A model generated the notes under the pieces. That model saw only the letters and a list, made by a program, of their open reading frames with translations, was not told where the DNA came from and did not search any database. A DNA stretch of 64,000 nucleotides, taken from contig JARKIF010000009.1 of assembly GCA_029378245.1 (NCBI GenBank), positions 1,240,001-1,304,000 on the forward strand, given 5' to 3'. Every line of letters begins with the position of its first letter. Positions within the stretch are counted from its first letter, which is position 1. Below are positions 10,436 through 21,549 of the stretch, one piece after another. The translations under genes were made by a program, and so were the position numbers. The DNA comes from Roridomyces roridus. Taxonomy: Eukaryota > Basidiomycota > Agaricomycetes > Agaricales > Mycenaceae.

Positions 10436-13400
10436 ATGCAGTCCGTCGTCTCCCGCCCCCAGCCCCTGGCCTCGTCACCCCATGTACCACGCAAAAGCAC
10501 ATCCTTCATGTCCCTTAGACGTGAAAAGACAAAGATTTCTCCGGTACCTCCTCCCAACGACTCTACCGGCCCTCGTTCGGCCTATTTTGACGCATATCCT
10601 CGGGCAACCTCCGCTCGTTCCACGAAATCGAAACCGAAGGATCTTCCGCCAGTCTCGCCAGAGACTTCCCCCGTCACATTTCCGACACTCGACTCCTCTC
10701 CGCAGACTGGTGCGCCCAGTCTGATTCAAAGGAGCAGGTCATATACTGGGCCGTCAGGGAGAGGGCAGGACCGATACAGTTGGACGGTCCCCGACCTCCG
10801 TTTCTCTGGTTCGTCCACCCAGCACACCGAAACGCCGCCCGACACCCCGGTGGACAGCAACTTCACAGACTTTGCGGTGGTGGTCTCCGCACCTGTGTCT
10901 GGGGTAGAGATGATGGATGCTCTCGTTGACGGAATGAATGGAGGCGACGAGATCGTTGGGCGGGGACCCGGTTCCTCCAGTCGACAGTGGTTTGGGATTC
11001 CCGGTCACCACCCATTATACGAGCCTCCCTTGCCCACGCCTCCTCCCGGAGTCATTCTCGGTGGTGGTGGGCCGAGACATCGCCGACAGAAGAAGAACTC
11101 CCATTCTACCAACTCGGAGAGTGAAGAAGACACGACACGTCAGGTGCTCGCCGCTTCGCGACCTCGCAGGAGGCGGACACGCCCATCCCCAACCCGACAG
11201 ACGTCCAACTCGACAATCACTCCCAACTCGCCTGATCTATCTTCCACCGTCTTTCCTTCTGCGGAGGCTACTCCAAGAAAGACAGGATACGATAAGCAGC
11301 GACCCGTCGTGCCCTCGATTTCCGATATCATCCGGAATCATGCACCCCAGGGGCAAGTGCGTGCCCGACCATCTGTTTCCGTGTATGCACGCAGCCAAGG
11401 TCACTCGACGGTGCACGAAGAGTCGGAACCCGAGCTGACGGTGCTAGATGATGAAGCGGACATTGTATCCCGCTCGTCGGTTGACAGCATAGCCGACGAA
11501 GTCCGCAGAACGCTGAAAAACCAATTGGTTCTAAAACCAGCCCCAAATCCACCTCCTTCCTCTTATTTAAAGCGACATTCGACCTTTTCCGACAACGCCA
11601 GCATCTACTCACCTCGATCAGACGGTGCTGGGTCATCGACATATGCACAATCCATAACATCAGGCTTCCAGCCACCCTCGCCTATTGACTCCAGCCTTCT
11701 GTCCTTGACACAGCCCTCTGCTTCCCAAGCTGTCGCTCAGTACCTTCGCTCCGCTCGATTGACCACACTGCTGAAACTTACCCGCTCGCCTCATGCATCG
11801 CAAGATAATCCGTTGACGGTTAGTCTGTCGGACTTGGGGAGTCCCGGTGGATTCCCCGTTCTCGTTTTCCTCGGTTTAGGCTGTGTTCGGCACGTAATGG
11901 GGCTCTATGATGATATGGCGCAATGCCTTGGGCTCCGACTAATCACAATCGACCGGTGCGTTTTAGCTAACCTGATATCGAGATCGTAATTCATTTCTTG
12001 TTAGATGGGGTTTGGGCCGGACGGCAGCGAGAGCAAAGTCGTCCAAGGGCATCATGCAATGGGCTTCGGTGGTGGAGGAGGTCCTCGATCTACTCCAGAT
12101 AACCGAATGCAGCGTGATGGCCCACTCTGCTGGCACACCTTATGCATTGTCTTTTGCCAACAAACTGCCACATCGGATTCGAGGGGATATATGTCTATTG
12201 GCGCCATGGGTGGGTGGTAGTGAGAATGGTCCGTATCTCTGTTTCCTCGTGTTCTGCCTTGTTCTGATTTGTCTGTTTCAGGCGGCTACAAATGGCTCAA
12301 ATATGTGCCAAACGGCATTCTCAAGACCGCTCAAGCAGCAGAGTGGAAAGTGCAGGCGTGGATGATTGGCAAGCCACCCACGATCGCATACGAGGGCATC
12401 GGTTACACTGCGAAGCCTTCACCAAAGTCCCCGTCCAGCAGTAATAAGACCATTGGCGTGTATCCAGGTTCCGACACTGTGGCGGAAAACCGGCCCCGTC
12501 CCAGCACCGGCAGCACGTTCAGCGAGTACGACGACCTGGGGGACTTTGACGGCCGCTTCGAGAGCAGGAGCACTTTGGGCTCTGGTGCTCCCAGGATGAG
12601 GCAGGACAGCAAAGTATCGCAGCGGAAACCTTCTCGTGGCTTTTTGAACCGCTTGAGGGGATCGCAGCCCCCCTCGCCAACGGAGGAGCCAAAGCCTTTG
12701 CAACCGGGCAAGAGACTCAAGGCTTTGCGGTCCATGGGATCTCTCAAGGGCAAATCCAACTCTCACTCGCATGCATTGGCCAAGCGGTCAGCACCGAACA
12801 GCCCCCAAATACCTGCCCCGAAGCTCGATACAGCATTGGGCTTCGACGACATGAATTGGGGCAAAGCTGCCGAGTCGGAAATCTCGTTGATCCCGTCGCA
12901 GGGCCTCCGATCTGCGAGCGAACATTTCTATTCCACGCCGACGCGAGCCGGGGGCAGACGTTCCATGTCATTTACGTCGCCAACCAGCTGGTCCCCGGAT
13001 TCGATGCCTTCTTCCCCCGCTGCGAGCAGCTACAACACCAGTTCCACCTCCGTCTTTGCGACCAATGCGAAACCCAATAGCGAATATCAATCAGCCCTGG
13101 GGAACGCGCTGATCGCCGCGTCGCACGCCGAATCTGCCAAAGGGATGCACAACGATCTGCTGCAGATCTTGAATCACGAGAACCATTCTTGGGGATTTTC
13201 GTACTCGCATTATCCGCACCAAGTTAAAGTGTGGTACGGAGACAAGGACGAGAAGATTGCTGAAAATGCAGTACGGTGGATGGAGAAAAATATGGGCCAA
13301 GACAGATGCTCCGTCAAAGTGGTCAAGGGTGCTGACCACGCTCTGATGTACAAGAGCAGCGTCGTGGTCGAAGTATTGGAGCAAATACTTGGTTACTGGC

Positions 13401-13465
13401 AAGCCGGTGAGTTTTCTCTAGAACCAGCACGTTTACCTCCTACTGAACAGAGACTAGACCAATAA
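10436..13465 (+). CDS. Large alpha/beta hydrolase with disordered N terminus and insert (975 aa)
   Basis: The protein is predicted to be a serine hydrolase. Three exons (10436-11955, 12005-12228, 12282-13465) give 975 residues. The first 420 are low-complexity, rich in Ser, Pro and Arg. The hydrolase fold starts around LTVSLSDLGSPGGFPVLVFL, has WGLGRT and the nucleophile elbow MAHSAGTPYAL (A-H-S-A-G, Ser as nucleophile). A further roughly 250-residue Ser-rich insert follows before the last part of the domain. There the acid (VWYGDKDEKI) and the His (VKGADHALMYKS) are found in the right order. Such long disordered additions suggest regulation by phosphorylation or protein contacts; this is inference. 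The substrate is unknown. The end at 13465 reads through a possible donor at 13408. Confidence 0.8.
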
Positions 13466-13719
13466 GCAACGGCTGGCCTCTTACCTGTCCATTCTTTCTC
13501 ATTTCATTTCATTTTTTTATCTCACTCTTCGTTCAGCATATTTTTGGAAATTCTCTGCACAAACTGTATTTTTGCCATCCAACTCCCTTGAAAACTTTAT
13601 GTGTCGGATAATCGTATACCTGGCCCCGGGCCTTCTGTTGTAGATGTGTATTTTAGCTACAATTCGATGGTTTTTATTTCTACAAATGAATGTGGACATG
13701 CTACATTGCCATCAAGGCT

Positions 13720-15130
13720 TTATACAGAAAATTTGGACCTAAGGGGAGTTTGGACTGGTCTACCAATCCAGAGATCACTTCTAGCAAAAGAGGACGAAGC
13801 ACTGTCGCTACGACTCGCTGATGATGGCGGCTCGGGAAGTGGGATGCTCGGCGGCTCAGTTGGGCTGGCATTCCGGCTCTCCATCCTTCTCTGCATGGGA
13901 GAACTGGGTGCGGGGCTCTCCACGCGGGGGACAGGATCTGCAAAAGGATTGGCAGACGCTGTGCGCATTTCTGCCGGAGGAGGCGGCATGATTGGAATGA
14001 TGGAAGCTCTCGGGCTTTGAGCGGCCTCGAACCTATTTCGCCTCTGCTCCCGCCTCTGCCGTAGGAAAACGACAAGCCCGACAATGATGGAAATCCCGAG
14101 CACAGATAACAGGACAGCGACTCCGATGGTCATTGATTTCGACAATCCGGCGCTGGATTTGCTCGCTGCTGGGCTTGAAGATACTGAGTTTGCATCGCCT
14201 ATGGTGGGTGATGGCGGTGCTGTGCTCACAGCAGTGGAAGGCGAGATGCTGCCAGGATGGACGGCTATTGTTGAACGTATCGAGGTGCTGGATGGCAACA
14301 AAGATGGGTTGGATGATGGACTTGGAGTAGCACTGGCAGAAAAGGCCGTGGCGGCGCCGGTATCAACAACTGCCGTTGGAATGGACAGGGCACTGCTAGA
14401 TGTTGGTATCGAGTTCAAGGGCGGGGAATCTGTAAGATATGCGTCAACAGATTAATTATGCGGCGGTGGTAAATCCTGGGACCTGCTGTGGTTTCATCTA
14501 AAAAAATGGATTCAGAGCATTGAAGCAAACGAAAAAAGATGCAGTACCCGGGACGTTCGAGTCGGGCACCTGAACTAACAGGTGGTCCAAATTGATTTTC
14601 CCCGAATTATTGAACTGTTGGTCGGGAAGATTGTATACAACGAGTGTGTGCTGCTTCGAAGGATCGAGAGTCATGGTGAATATTATGGACTGGGCAAGCG
14701 TTGAGTTGTCAGATTGCACCAGACACCCAGCGCACGTACTTGAAGGGCAGCAGCTTCATCAGTGCCAACGGACGGATCCGATGCATTGACCGTCTGCAGC
14801 TCATATGAACCGTCATTTTCACAGTCAATGCAATAACCGTAAAGGGAGCCGCCGGCGCGTTTGTAGCCCACATATTCCACAGAGGTCGCGTTACCTGGAA
14901 ACGAAGGTAAAGCAGCGGAGTGAGGCGCCAGAGCAAAACCTACTGGGAAGAACAAGTCTCAGAGAGGCGGCATCGGTGTCGTTGGTTTCCAAATAAATAT
15001 CCTGCGTCGGTGTCGAGTAGCCTGCGTACCAGCCGGGGGAGTAGCGGATAGAGGGGTCCTGGCAGAAAATGACTTTGGCGGCGTAGAGCACAGGGGCGTT
15101 AAAGAGCAGAAAGGTAAGGGTGACCAGCAT
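13720..15130 (-). CDS. Secreted-type single-pass membrane protein of unknown function
   Basis: The family is not recognised. The N terminus is a signal peptide (MLVTLTFLLFNAPVLYAAKV). An ectodomain follows with several Cys residues (FCQDPSIRY, YGYCIDCENDG) and N-glycosylation sites (GNATS, VNASD, ETNDT). A Ser/Thr/Pro-rich stalk of about 110 residues leads to one membrane segment (SMTIGVAVLLSVLGISIIVG plus LVVF) and a basic stop-transfer (RQRREQRRNR). The cytoplasmic tail of about 90 residues is Pro/Ser-rich. The layout resembles the many basidiomycete cell-surface proteins with a beta-sandwich ectodomain and variable tail. It may be a wall or stress sensor, which is inference from architecture. 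The promoter region is shared with the plus-strand ies1 gene. Confidence 0.7.
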
Positions 15131-15340
15131 TGAGAAAATCGAAGTTATATGGCCGGCATGGAAGGGAGGAAAGAAGACCTGCGAACAAGAACATCAAGTT
15201 GGGCTGCTTTTAGCATTTGTGGGCAGGAACACTTGATTCTTGATTGACAGCTAGATGGAGGATCACTCGCACTTGTCACCGACAAGTGGCCATGCCCGCG
15301 CGTCGCCCGAGACGGGCGTTTGCGATCGACACAGTGGCCG

Positions 15341-17077
15341 ATGGTGAAGTGGGTATCGTATCGCCGTCGTATTCAAGTTCCAGCTGACCCGAAGTTGCAG
15401 CCACTGAAACGGGCGGACATACAATTCGATTTACTCTCCTTTATATTTAACAACCAGGTCAAGGCCTTCACCGACAGTCCTCCCTCCAAGGACAAGGTCT
15501 CCTTTCGCGACCTCTATGTTAATTCAATACTCCGCTCCCCCAAATCCAAGGGTGTCCTGAGGGAGAAGCTGTTGGAGTCCCCGTCCACTTTTGCGACTGA
15601 CTTTGCCAAGTTGTCCTTGATCACTAATGTCGGTCGAATTGCTACAAACATGAGTTGTGAGCAATATTTATTGAATGCAATTCCTGTGCTGACAGTGCTC
15701 AAGTCTTTGCGGAAATGCGCACCGCTCAGCGCACCTATCATCCCATCCCGTCTCTCCAACGCACCAACGGCAATCTTCTGGACGCTCCTCGAATAAAGGC
15801 AATTCTCAAGTCGTGCACTCTGGAGGGAGATGCCAATACCAAATCTGCTCTAGCAACACCGGCCCAAGTGCTGGCTCGATCCGTCAGTTGTATGCTTTCC
15901 AGTCTTGCACCCGAAATTTAGACAGAATTGCAGAAAGACCAACCCATTCCTGTCATTTCCATGCCCAACTTGCTTACTATACTCACAAATCACTCCGAGG
16001 TATTGCAGGCGTTTCCACCCTCGTCCTTGTTTGTTGATTATCCCATAGCAGATTGGCCGTGAGCATATTCCAGAGATGGAGTTTCGCGAGCTCTTCCTTC
16101 CGAACGACGCGTCCTCCGAGTCTCGTGCACGCGCCTTTCTTTGGTTGTGCCACCACTACTACGAAGGCCCCTCTCCAGAGAATGAGGATGACTACGACGG
16201 CGACGGCGACGCGGGTTCGCGGAATCCCTTTTCCGATCCGACTCGCCCCGGGAAGATGCCCCGCCTGGTCATCCTTACCCACGAAGAGGCCGCTTTGGAG
16301 AACATTGACCCCGAGGAAGAAAAAGACAAGGCGAAACAACTAATCAGCCACCGGGAAGCAATTGTTCAGAATAATCTGCTCAAAGAGAGCGCGAAGGAGA
16401 GCAAGGCCAAAGCGTCCAGCCCTGGAGGAACGGAAACTCCCACGAAACCCAAGGCGAAACGGACTGCAAGCACCAAGGCGACTCCCAGCTCGCAGCTAAA
16501 GCGGAAAGCGGACGAAGTCAAGGAGGAGGACGTGGACGAAACACCCCTTAAGAGGCCCAGATTGGACGAAGAAGAGAATATAAACTCTCGTGGTTCCTGG
16601 CTTCTCTTCTCGTCGCTCTGATCTCAGCTAATGCCCCTTGTGTAGTAAACACCCTGCTACGCCCTGTGTATCTTCCAGAGCGACACGTGGCATTACGCGA
16701 GTCGCTCTCACCCATGCCAGAATCTCGTTCGCACCGTTACGAGGCATACAAGATCGAGCGTCCGCGTACTATGCTACAGCGTAAACTATCATTGAATGGG
16801 CTCGCCGCAATTTCTGATTCTTTGACAGACGCCTGGCACAGCGCCGCAACATCCGACCCGTTGGCCGAGTCCGATGACGAGCTGGACGACCAGCATGTCA
16901 GGCGGGACCACGGTTCGCACTCTCTCGCCTTGATTTTTTATGTTATTCAACGTCAAATTAGCCCAGCGACTGTCGATTATCGCCCGCCTGCGAGGCAAAG
17001 CACCAACTCCCGAGCCCGATGGCCTGCGAACAATCCCACTGCAACTCAATTCATGGCACGACGACCTCTTTGTCTAA
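15341..17077 (+). CDS. ies1: Ies1-like INO80 complex subunit, first copy
   Basis: This is the better-conserved copy of the INO80 subunit Ies1. The blocks are ADIQFDLLSFIFNNQVKAF, FRDLYVNSILRSPKSKGVLR, LSLITNVGRIATNMSFFAEM, RTAQRTYHPIPSLQ with DAPRIKAILK, then RARAFLWLCHHYYEGPS. An acidic region is followed by a Lys-rich one (KRKADEVKEEDVDETPLKRP), probably a nuclear localisation signal. The C terminus has HAWHSAATSDPLAESDDE and RLSIIARLRGKAPTPEPDG. At least six introns are needed; one in the C-terminal part (about 16781-16829) is also open as read-through but is removed by comparison with the other copy. The N-terminal exon is uncertain: 15341 is the first in-frame ATG, but ATGs at 15255 and 15292 could be used with a further intron. 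Confidence 0.8.
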
Positions 17078-17438
17078 TTCGCAAACCGAGTCGCTCTTCT
17101 ATTGTTATTTTTTAAAACACATCTCTCACTCCCGGATTCTTAATCAGTACATTATTGCAGAATGGTAGCAACAGTAATCCTACATTTCAATGTATAGTAG
17201 CCCGACCAAAATGGCAAAAGAGGAAGAAATAATGCAAGAGAAGATAATGTGAGTGTATAAACAAAGGGAACGAAGGAGGGAGGGGGCAAATAGCAACGTC
17301 TAGTGTACACACATTGATCCATCCATCCGCCCTTTCACCGGGCGTGCCATTTCATGGAACGCGCTATAGGCCCTGGCCTAAAATGCCATCCCTGCGTTCG
17401 CCGCGAGGACTCGCATACGCCATATACAAAAAGCCGGC
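17078..17438. other. Convergent intergenic region
   Basis: About 360 bases lie between the stops of ies1 (plus) and the MIT-domain gene (minus). The sequence is A-rich around 17100-17270 and holds presumed 3' UTRs; no gene is seen. Confidence 0.5.
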
Positions 17439-19926
17439 CTACTCTGCCAGCCACCTTTCGCACTTTTTGGCGTATTTGTCGAGCAGCATCGAGAGGTCGC
17501 GAATGACAAACGTCAATACGACTGTGGCAAAGAATTGCGAGGCGCGTTTCAGCTTGACGTCAGCCGAGTTGCGAATATCCGCGGGGAACGCCGCATAAGC
17601 GGGCGCAACTGGCTGGGAGGTGATCGCCTTTGCATGCTCATCTAGCAGCTGCGAATGCATAAAAAGCTTGCGTAGTCCCGCCACGTACGCCGCAGGTGAG
17701 TCAAGGCTACCAACAGACGTAAATCAACCCTTCTACAAAGAATCGAGGTGCAAAACTCACTTTTTGCCGTTGGTCAACTTGTCAAAACGACGCGTGAGCT
17801 TGTCGCTCCACGTCGTCTTCTTCAGCACGAAACCTTCCCCGACGCCGAGCTTTTTACCAAAGTTGGCGACCACTCCATCACAGACACCTGAAAACTCTTC
17901 CAACCGCGCTATCCATGCCTCGCCCTCTTTCCGCCCAATGCTACCAATCCCGAGAGCAAGCCCGCTGCTCACATTCCCAGCCCCAAAGCACTCGGAACTG
18001 CCCGCCTCGAGCTCCTCGAGCGCAGAACATAGGATCGCAACTACGCGCACCTTTTCCGATACATTGGCCAGCTTGACACCACCCTGCGACCACACCTCTT
18101 GCGGTACGTGTAGGCGGCGCGTCACGTAGCCTCCAGTGGGCGAGCTCATCGTAATTCGCAGGAGGTTCATCATATGGTATGGTTTCCGCGTTGGATCCGA
18201 CGGCGGGGCGGGGGGAAGTGGTGACGTCGGCGTTGTCGGTAACTGGCCGAATATCGGCGGACCCAGCGAACTCGACAGCAGTGGCAAATCCGTCTGGACG
18301 ACCAGATGTGAATTCGGGTTGAATTTGGGAGGGATGGAAGTTTTCCGTGGGCCAGCTGTGCCATTGACCCCCGCAGACACTGGTAATGGAGGCCGCTGGT
18401 CAGCGGTGGGTGATATCCGCCCGTTTACCAGTGACGGTCGACGTCCCGGCTGCGACACTGAGCGGCTGCGTCCCTGAACTGCTCCGTTGGAAGAACGCGA
18501 GACGGGATTCGAACTCGCAGACGTGGTTGACTCGGCAGGCGAGGAGGAGCGCGAGCTCGGAGGAGCCGAGTTCTTAGTGCGCCGCAGAGATATGGTACCC
18601 TGATTGGTTGTGCCATTGATGATGGCCGGAGGGACTTCTGATCGAGGGGACACATATGAAGAACCTCGTGGGCGTGGGGTAATGAGACGAGGAGACGGTG
18701 GGGGTTTTGGCAGGCTGGCCGGGGCGGAGCTCCAAGTCGGAGAAGGTAAGGGGGGTAGTGGAGGAGACTCTGGTCTTCGCGGTTCGGGAGCATGTCGTGG
18801 AGACAGCTCTTCCTCCTCGAGAGCAGATAGTCTGCTTCCAGAGCTGGTACGTCGGTGAGTCGGCTGTGGTGCGCCAAGCAAACGATCTGGACCCGTTTCA
18901 ACTGGCGCAGGGGGCAGAGGGTTGGAAGGAGGGGGAGGGGGAGGAGCGAGGGCCGCCGACCCGTTCCTTGGCCTGCGAGGAGGTTGCAGGGCCTGGACGG
19001 GTGCTGGAGCGTCTTCGTACTGGGTGGCGGCGTACGGATGAGATATTGTTGCGGGAACGGCGGATCGCGGTGGCTCAAATAGAAAGACATCGGCATCGGT
19101 AGGTTGATCTCGGTCGTGGCCCAAGTCTCGCTCATGCTCGTCGTGGTATACAGCGGTATATGGTGCCGAGGCTGGGGGTATGTCGGGTGTTGATGCCGAA
19201 CTTGTGGGAGAGGATGTGGATGCCGACGACTGTTGTTGTTGATCAGCCTGGCTGGTCATCTGGATATACTCGTTGGTCGTCGAGTAGGGGACCGGGGGGA
19301 TGTTGTAGATGATGCTGAGAATGTTCATCCGGTCGGCATATGTATCGTGCTGCAACGAGTTAGTCGGGCCACAATATGCAATTTTGAACACGACTTGCTA
19401 TGTTCTGCAGCCTCCGAACCTCCTCCTCCTGGGCGACTGCACTGCGAGGCCTGCCGTTGCGCCTGCGAGACGAGGGGTCGGTGCTATCCTCGCCGCGACG
19501 CACACGCTCCATGACCTCACTCAGCAGAGCAACGCTGCGTCCGTAGGCCATGACGGCCGCCTCGGGCTCTTCGTTGGTCGAGTCGAGCTGGACAGCCTCA
19601 CGGGCAAGCTCCAGAGCTCGGGTGAGAGCACGGCGCGAGGACGGAATCCGCGGCTCTGACCGGTCAGGAGCAAGACGGTCACGAGGAGGGTCTCTCGGTG
19701 GGTCCGGAGGGTCATCGCTGGAAGTCGGGGCACGAGTGAGAATGGAGGGAGGAGGCGGGTCCTCGAGGTCGAGATGGTCCTGGAGATTGCGCGGCGGCTG
19801 TCGGGCTATCTCTGGCGAGTCGGGGAGAGGAGGAATCGGCAGGCTGGGAATGGGCTGCGACGGCGGGGGTGCAGGCCTCCCAAGTGCTGCAGCACTCGAC
19901 CGTCGCCGTGCGATGGTGGTGGCCAT
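17439..19926 (-). CDS. MIT-domain protein with long Pro-rich middle
   Basis: MIT domains bind ESCRT-III proteins and microtubule-linked factors at endosomes. Three exons are used. Exon 1 contains the MIT helices: SRRALTRALELAREAVQLD, then AVMAYGRSVALLSEVMERV and EEEVRRLQNI. Exon 2 continues with HDTYADRMNILSIIYNIPP, then about 300 residues rich in Pro, Ser and Arg. The conserved C-terminal part starts near KPYHMMNLLRITMSSPTGG and includes KLTRRFDKLTNGKN. Exon 3 ends with RASQFFATVVLTFVIRDLSM and CERWLAE. The intron at 19350-19398 uses a GC donor (GCAAGT) and ends in CAG; it is the only frame-keeping way to join the MIT helices. The C-terminal region is conserved in fungi with no function known to me. 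Confidence 0.75.
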
Positions 19927-20094
19927 AACGGCTCAACTGGTTTGTCAAATGTCACACAACAGAAATTGATTCAAGAATATCAAGAACAGATTCACAGGAG
20001 TCAAGTGAACGAACGACGACAAAAAACTAACGAGTGAACAAGACGAGAATCGTCACAAAATTATCCAAAGGGTATCCATCCACCATCTGCCTTT

Positions 20095-21433
20095 TTAGTC
20101 ACGGAACTCGCTCGACCCCTGCGCCGCAAGACGGCTTTCCAGATTCCGCAGGCTCTCCTCCTTGGCAAGCAGCTCCTGCCTCTTTTCGTTGATCTCCCGC
20201 TGCACCTTGAGCTCAATCTCCCGCAATTTCTCCTCTTCGCGACGCAACTGCTCCTCCTTGAGCCGCACGCTCTGGTTGGCCATCTCCTCTGGCAGGATAG
20301 ACGACTCCTGTGGGTCAGAGTGAACGGAGCGTGACAGCTTCTCCGTCCGGTACGTCTCATACAGCACGTCGTGGGTGAGAGACTTGAGGTCGGCGAGGTG
20401 CGAGTTGAGGAGGGCACTGCGGAGGCGGCTAAAGTCCGAGTGCTTGGGGTTGTCCACCTCTGCAATCCCCCATGGGTAGATCCTGGCGCGCACAAGTTGT
20501 CCGTCGAGCTCAATCTCTTCTTCGGAACCAATGATTGCGAACGGCAGAAGCGCCTAAGGGAATTAGGCTAAGTACGTAAACAAGCTCGACGCGACTCACC
20601 CGTAGCTCGCTGTTATCCTGGATCGTGTCCTCGTCATCCTCCTCGACGTCGTAGGGAAAGTTGTAGACTGGAATGTCATAGTGCTCAATGTCCTCCATGA
20701 CCTGGGATGGCTAAGCAGACGATGGACACAACTAGGCCGGCACGCACCCGCTTCTTGAAGCCTTTGAGCTCGCTGGGGGTGAGCGAGTCTGCTTTGCCAA
20801 TGACTGGGATAACATTGACACGGGGAGAAAGGCGGCGCATCAACTCGATATCCATTTCGCGCAAGCTACGTCCCATCAGCTGGATGCTTTCCCTCGGAAA
20901 AGCCAAACACGCACGAGTGGCCAGTGGGGGGGATAAAGTAGAGCAACGCATGCACACGGTTATCTCGGAAACGGGGGTTACGCTTGATGCGCGACTCCTC
21001 CGCCAAAATGTCGTCGTATTGCCGTTCGAGGTAACCGACAATATCCTGTAACATATCGTCAGTGGTGTAGTAGCAGTCTATGCAGTAAAGACTACCTGGA
21101 ATGCAGCCTCGTTGTCGATATTGTCTCCGAATCCGGGGGTGTCAACAATGGTCAGGGCAATGCGAACACCGTCCTCCTCCAGCTCGACGTTGACCGGCTT
21201 AATTTTAATGGCTTCTTCCACATGGGCAGACTCTGGGTCCTCAGAGACTTTGTGGGCGAGGACCTCGCTTTCACAAAGAGTGTTCACAAACGTCGTGCGT
21301 CCCGTGCCCGACGCGCCTGAGTTGATCAGCGTCGGCGTGAAAAGAAGTAGAAGTCGAACGTACCGACGACCATGACAGTGAACTGCACGCCCTTCTTGAC
21401 TTTATTGCCCCGACGTCTTGCTGCGAACGACAT
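20095..21433 (-). CDS. Septin, probably Cdc12/AspC subgroup
   Basis: Septins are GTP-binding proteins that form filaments at septa and growth sites. The spliced protein starts MSFAARRRGNKVKKGVQFTV. G1 is GASGTGRTTF, G3 is DTPGFGDNID and G4 is GKADS. The septin-unique element contains IPVYNFPYDVEEDDEDT, PFAIIGSEEEIELDG and YPWGIAEVDNPKHSDFSRL. A C-terminal coiled coil (about 90 residues, EEQLRREEEKLREIELKV) follows, as in Cdc3, Cdc11 and Cdc12 but not Cdc10. The P-loop reads GTGRTT where most septins have GKS/T; the Lys is replaced by Arg, so nucleotide handling may differ. The subgroup call rests on motif memory, not alignment. The gene is divergent from MSH1, with 116 bases between the start codons. 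Confidence 0.88.
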
Positions 21434-21549
21434 GGCGGCGTGATGAGAACTTGGCCGGTGGTACGAGAGATGCTGGCAACAGCTGAGAAGCTTTTCACTT
21501 GGCCATCATTTGATGCCAACTCGGCTGGCACTCGGAGTCTAGCATTTTC
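21434..21549. promoter_or_regulatory. Bidirectional promoter, septin / MSH1
   Basis: Only 116 bases separate the septin start (minus) from the MSH1 start (plus). Both promoters and 5' UTRs must share or overlap this interval or reach into the neighbouring gene. No clear TATA element is seen. Confidence 0.5.
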
